From positions 1-9,047 of the forward strand of contig WQUF01000430.1 in assembly GCA_009785875.1 (NCBI GenBank): DNA of 9,047 nt, written 5' to 3'. This document shows, piece after piece, positions 6,673-9,047 of this stretch. Source of the stretch: Oscillospiraceae bacterium. Lineage in GTDB: Bacteria > Bacillota > Clostridia > Clostridiales > Clostridiaceae. A program made the translations under genes and the position numbers. Under the pieces are notes generated by a model, which saw nothing but the letters and a program-made list of their open reading frames with translations, searched no databases and was not told where the DNA came from. Each line of letters starts with the position of its first letter. Positions within the stretch are counted from its first letter, which is position 1.

Positions 6673-6686
6673 ACTAATCAATTAGT
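6673..6686. promoter_or_regulatory. Operator-like palindrome ACTAAT-CA-ATTAGT
   Basis: Perfect 6-bp arms around a 2-bp centre, 114 bp upstream of the MBL-fold gene start. The size and symmetry suit a dimeric TetR- or MarR-type repressor, but no regulator gene is in the window and the AT-rich context makes chance possible. Confidence 0.25.
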
Positions 6687-6708
6687 AACCGAAATCAATT
6701 TTATTCAT

Positions 6709-6786
6709 TTGACTTCTTTGGTCTGTTATGGTAATACAAGTATTATAATGATCATCTTAAACGAAGAGATGATAAAATATAAATGA
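6709..6786 (+). pseudogene. Decayed 3' fragment of an 8-oxoguanine deaminase-like gene
   Basis: Bases 6709-6744 align with 5789-5824 inside the intact deaminase gene with few mismatches, including an exact GGTAATACAAGTATT. In frame it reads LTSLVCYGNTSII, against LTSLVCCGNTSIV (residues 400-412) of the intact protein. After one lost codon it continues MIILNEEMIKYK, against MTIINGEIVFKD, before a TGA at 6784-6786. Upstream of 6709 the resemblance fades and no start or active-site motif remains. The TGA overlaps the ATGA at 6783 just before the next gene's RBS. This is a remnant of a second amidohydrolase copy, either a duplication of the local gene or a related paralog. The homology is clear; its extent and origin are inferred. 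Confidence 0.75.
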
Positions 6787-6800
6787 AAAGAGGAGTAAAG

Positions 6801-7529
6801 ATGAAAATTACAAATAACTTAGCAATGCTGGAAATAAAAAGTCATGATCAAGGCGCATTATACCCTGCACTTTTATGGGATGAAAATAATGTAGTAATAA
6901 TAGATACAGGTCTTCCTATGCAAATGAAACTTATCAAAGAAGCTATTGAAAAAGAAGGATTTTCTGTAGAAAAGATAAATAAAATAATTTTAACTCATCA
7001 GGATATCGACCATATTGGAAGCGTAAAGGATATACTTCATATTGCAAAGAATGCTGAAGTGCTTTCCTATGTTGATGAGGCTCCTTATATCGATGGTACT
7101 AAAACCCCTGTTAAACTTGCAAATATGGAAAAGAATTTCGAAAAGCTCACAGATGAAGCTAAACAGTGGTACCATCAGTTGAAAGCTGGATTTGAAAATA
7201 GAAAGGTTAAAATCGATGTTAAATTGAAGGATGGTGAAATACTTCCAATATGCGGAGGCATTGAAGTCATACACACACCAGGTCATACGCCAGGTCACAT
7301 CTGCCTTTTAGCTTTAGAAAGCAAGACCTTAATCAGCGGAGATAGTTTGAATATTCAAAATGGTAAATTAATAGGTGCAATTCCTGAATATACCCTTGAT
7401 ATGGATTTAGCTAAGAAATCTGTAGAGATCCTTCAAAATTATGATATTAAATCTGTGCTTTCATACCATGGAGGATTATTCCTTGGCGATGTTAAGCAAG
7501 CTTTAGCAGATATCATAAATGGGAAGTAA
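6801..7529 (+). CDS. MBL-fold metallo-hydrolase
   Basis: A 242-residue zinc hydrolase of the metallo-beta-lactamase fold, glyoxalase II-like group, with no signal peptide (cytoplasmic). Visible motifs: VVIIDTGLP (31-39), the HxHxDH-type motif as THQDIDHIGS with metal residues His66, Asp68 (by position), Asp70 and His71 (the middle His is replaced by an Asp), TPGHTPGH with His166, SGD with Asp181 as bridging ligand, and SYHGG with His223. So the first motif reads H-Q-D-I-D-H instead of H-x-H-x-D-H, a common variant of this hydrolase group. The start is ATG 6801, because AGGAG (6791-6795) is 5 nt upstream; an in-frame ATG at 6783 has no RBS and overlaps the decayed fragment. It is the first gene of an operon with deformylase 5 bp downstream. 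The substrate cannot be told from the sequence. Confidence 0.9.
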   Translation: MKITNNLAMLEIKSHDQGALYPALLWDENNVVIIDTGLPMQMKLIKEAIEKEGFSVEKINKIILTHQDIDHIGSVKDILHIAKNAEVLSYVDEAPYIDGTKTPVKLANMEKNFEKLTDEAKQWYHQLKAGFENRKVKIDVKLKDGEILPICGGIEVIHTPGHTPGHICLLALESKTLISGDSLNIQNGKLIGAIPEYTLDMDLAKKSVEILQNYDIKSVLSYHGGLFLGDVKQALADIINGK

Positions 7530-7534
7530 GATAT

Positions 7535-8083
7535 ATGAAGAGGGAAATTCTTCTTTTAGGAGATGAAAGATTATACGAAATTAGTGAAGATATTAAGATG
7601 GAGGAGCTTTCTTTTATTAAAGAGGTTGTTTTAGATCTTCACGATACTATGATGGAATTTAGGAAAATATATGGGGTGGGTAGGGCTATTGCTGCTCCAC
7701 AAATTGGCGTAAAAAAAAGACTAATTTATATGCATATCGATAAACCAGTAGTGTTCATCAATCCTAAACTAGAATATAATGATAGAGAGATGATGGAGGT
7801 TATGGATGATTGTATGTCTTTTCCTAATCTTTTAGTCAAAGTTAATAGATATAAAAGATGCACTATAAAATATAGGGATATTGATTTTAAGGAATGCGTG
7901 ATGGATCTTGAAGGGGATTTATCTGAACTTTTGCAGCATGAATATGATCATTTAGATGGGATTCTTGCTACTATGAGAGCAGTTGATGATAGATCGTTTT
8001 ATTTAAAAGCAGAGTCTAAGAAGTGTCACCGTGACACTGAAAATGAAGAAAAAAGAGTTGTATATGGAAAAATACAGAAATAA
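7535..8083 (+). CDS. def: Divergent peptide deformylase
   Basis: Metal-dependent removal of the formyl group from N-formyl-Met of new proteins in the cytoplasm. All three deformylase motifs are present in variant form: motif I GVGRAIAAPQIG (47-58, Gln56), motif II DDCMSFP with metal ligand Cys93 (canonical EGCLS), and motif III QHEYDHLDG with His135, Glu136 and His139. The Asp-Asp-Cys motif II marks a divergent clostridial subgroup that typically accompanies a standard Def. At 182 residues it has about 20 residues past the usual end (around SFYLKAESKK, 154-163). The extra tail CHRDTENEEK and onward is encoded by a palindrome (8022-8038) and by DNA overlapping the next gene. The ATG at 7535 follows the MBL stop by 5 bp with only a weak GGGAAG, implying translational coupling. 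Whether it deformylates nascent chains or special substrates is open. Confidence 0.88.
   Translation: MKREILLLGDERLYEISEDIKMEELSFIKEVVLDLHDTMMEFRKIYGVGRAIAAPQIGVKKRLIYMHIDKPVVFINPKLEYNDREMMEVMDDCMSFPNLLVKVNRYKRCTIKYRDIDFKECVMDLEGDLSELLQHEYDHLDGILATMRAVDDRSFYLKAESKKCHRDTENEEKRVVYGKIQK
8022..8038. repeat. 8-bp-arm palindrome AGTGTCAC-C-GTGACACT
   Basis: AGTGTCAC (8022-8029) and GTGACACT (8031-8038) are perfect inverted arms around a single C, inside the 3' end of the deformylase frame and 25 bp before the CPBP start. GC content is well above the surroundings. It may be an inserted dispersed palindrome that removed the original deformylase stop, or an operator/attenuation site for the protease gene. 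Confidence 0.6.
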
Positions 8084-8843
8084 ATTTTCGCCTATAAAAG
8101 GCATTGTTGTATTTATAATATTCATGGCAATATATTTTGTTGCTGGACCAACAATACGAGCAATACAAGGCACTTTAGGAATTCCATGGGATACCATAAC
8201 CCAACTTATTATATTATTTGTAGCGATTTTGGCTCCTATTATCTTAAAACAAGATTTAAGACTAGTTTTTCCCATAAAAATTCCCAAATTAAGAGAAATT
8301 TTTGGTACAATTTTAATATGGATTGGTACTTTTTTAATTGTAATGACTTATCAATTTGTTGTGTATTTTTTTCAAGAAGACAGGTTGAATGTTGCAAATG
8401 ATTTAAATATAGATATAACTAATGTTCCATTTATAGTTGCAGTTATTATGGTTGCAATTTGTGAAGAGGCTCTGCACAGAGGATTTATATTAGCAAATTT
8501 TAAGCCAATTAAAAATAAATTTATAATAGTAGTTTGTATGGGAATAATATTTGGTATTTTTCACACAAACATTTACAGCTTTCTACCAACAGCTATTTTA
8601 GGTGGAGTTCTTTCATATATCATGCTTGAAACTGATAATATGATATTTCCTATATTACTACACTTTATTCATAATTTTATTACAGTTGCAATTTTTTCTT
8701 TAGTAGGAGCAGATTTTATTGTTATTATACTAAAGGATCAAATTTTACTTACTATGGGATCTTTTTTAACAATTGGATTTTTTGTTCCAATTTTGCTTTA
8801 CTTAGGCTCAAGGCTTTTAAAATCAAATAAAGAGAAAAATTGA
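8064..8843 (+). CDS. CPBP family intramembrane glutamic endopeptidase (CAAX/ABI type)
   Basis: A 259-residue polytopic membrane protein of the CPBP/Abi (Rce1-like) family. Motif 1 EEALHR (134-139, catalytic Glu134/Glu135, Arg139), motif 2 FGIFH with His167, and motif 3 HFIHN (His200, Asn204) are all present, so it should be active. Hydrophobic stretches at about 12-30, 45-62, 80-102, 121-140, 152-168, 174-186, 194-222 and 228-247 suggest eight helices. The start is ATG 8064, because the tandem paralog begins at the equivalent MEK...NKFSPIKG; an upstream GTG at 8031 in the palindrome is less likely. AAGAG lies 6 nt before it. It overlaps the deformylase gene by 20 bp in another frame. In Gram-positives such proteases often serve bacteriocin maturation or immunity, or protein maturation. 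No bacteriocin gene is visible here, so the substrate is unknown. Confidence 0.92.
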   Translation: MEKYRNKFSPIKGIVVFIIFMAIYFVAGPTIRAIQGTLGIPWDTITQLIILFVAILAPIILKQDLRLVFPIKIPKLREIFGTILIWIGTFLIVMTYQFVVYFFQEDRLNVANDLNIDITNVPFIVAVIMVAICEEALHRGFILANFKPIKNKFIIVVCMGIIFGIFHTNIYSFLPTAILGGVLSYIMLETDNMIFPILLHFIHNFITVAIFSLVGADFIVIILKDQILLTMGSFLTIGFFVPILLYLGSRLLKSNKEKN

Positions 8844-8895
8844 GTGCTTACACTTATTTATATTTAGATATATTTTTTGTAATGTGAGGTTTGGT

Positions 8896-9047
8896 ATGGA
8901 AAAAAATAAATTTTCGCCTATAAAAGGCATCGTTGTATTTATAGTTTTCATGATTACATTTATTCCTATTGCAGGACGTATACAAGGTGCTTTGGGAATG
9001 CCAGGAGTTGCTATAACTGAGCTTATAATATTATTTGTTGCTATTTT
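8896..9047 (+). CDS. Second CPBP family protease, tandem paralog (partial, runs off the window)
   Basis: Fifty complete codons are visible, from ATG 8896 (GAGG at 8886-8889, 6 nt spacer) to the window end. The N-terminus MEKNKFSPIKGIVVFIVF matches the preceding protease, with a 2-residue gap early and further on GRIQGALGMPG...ITELIILFVAI against AIQGTLGIPW...ITQLIILFVAI. At DNA level 8904-8930 is identical to 8078-8104 over 27 bp. It is a tandem duplication, 52 bp after the first copy's stop and probably in the same operon. The catalytic motifs lie beyond the window. Confidence 0.85.
   Translation, partial: MEKNKFSPIKGIVVFIVFMITFIPIAGRIQGALGMPGVAITELIILFVAI

Larger units (their letters stand above)
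6398..6708. other. AT-rich intergenic stretch without an intact gene
   Basis: No ORF with a plausible start was found. What can be seen: a 9-bp direct repeat TAGTCAAAT at 6442-6450 and 6532-6540, a two-stem structure at 6472-6516 between them, very AT-rich sequence at 6541-6630, a weak terminator-like stem at 6631-6657 (CTAAGGT with ACTTTAG, one G-U pair, then GG and TTTTTATAT), and an operator-like palindrome at 6673-6686. The length and the decayed gene fragment that follows suggest eroded former coding DNA. Confidence 0.6.

Noticed and set aside
6990..7298. Minus-strand ORF across the MBL gene
   Set aside because: Antisense to MBL motifs, without its own RBS or family resemblance.
8186..8401. 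Overlapping plus-strand ORF in another frame of the CPBP gene
   Set aside because: Shadow of the CPBP frame; the protein lacks any recognisable pattern and there is no RBS.

Overview
The window is AT-rich (few GC runs, A/T-dominated third codon positions), uses GAGGAG/AAGGAG-type ribosome binding sites and short coupled operons. It carries aspartate ammonia-lyase, a small NAD-type malic enzyme, a CD3072/TudS-like desulfidase and a clostridial-type divergent peptide deformylase. Together these point to a low-GC anaerobic Firmicute (Clostridia or Tissierellia). The genus cannot be fixed from the sequence alone.

Layout. Positions 1-229 are non-coding and hold a perfect 20-bp inverted repeat plus a short tandem repeat, probably part of a dispersed element. 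At 230-1066 (+) is an unrecognised coiled-coil protein built on an 18-residue repeat (54-bp tandem DNA repeat) with one C-terminal membrane helix. A 102-bp convergent gap with a hairpin follows. The minus strand then carries a tight three-gene operon read right to left: TudS-like/DUF523 desulfidase (4366-3836), aspartate ammonia-lyase aspA (3820-2423) and malic enzyme (2407-1169, TTG start), with gaps of 15 and 15 bases. A 225-bp divergent promoter region separates it from a plus-strand amidohydrolase (4592-5965), most like 8-oxoguanine deaminase. Two very small coupled ORFs follow (6049-6246 and 6263-6397), both unrecognised and both with a short helix-Gly-Ile-helix look.

From 6398 to 6800 there is no intact gene. 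The stretch contains a two-stem structure, a 14-bp operator-like palindrome and, at about 6709-6786, a decayed copy of the 3' part of the upstream deaminase gene. A second plus-strand operon then starts: MBL-fold hydrolase (6801-7529), divergent peptide deformylase (7535-8083), CPBP/CAAX-type membrane protease (8064-8843) and the beginning of a tandem paralog of that protease (8896 to the window edge).

How the genes may work together (inference). AspA deaminates aspartate to fumarate and ammonia. Malic enzyme yields pyruvate, CO2 and NADH from malate; the linking fumarase is not in the window. The co-transcribed desulfidase and the divergent 8-oxoguanine deaminase suggest salvage or catabolism of modified bases next to aspartate fermentation. 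The downstream operon pairs N-formyl removal with two related intramembrane CPBP proteases. No CRISPR array, rRNA, tRNA, intact transposase or phage gene was seen. The best candidates for something undescribed are the two tiny ORFs, the decayed deaminase copy upstream of the MBL gene, and the 18-residue-repeat tail-anchored protein.
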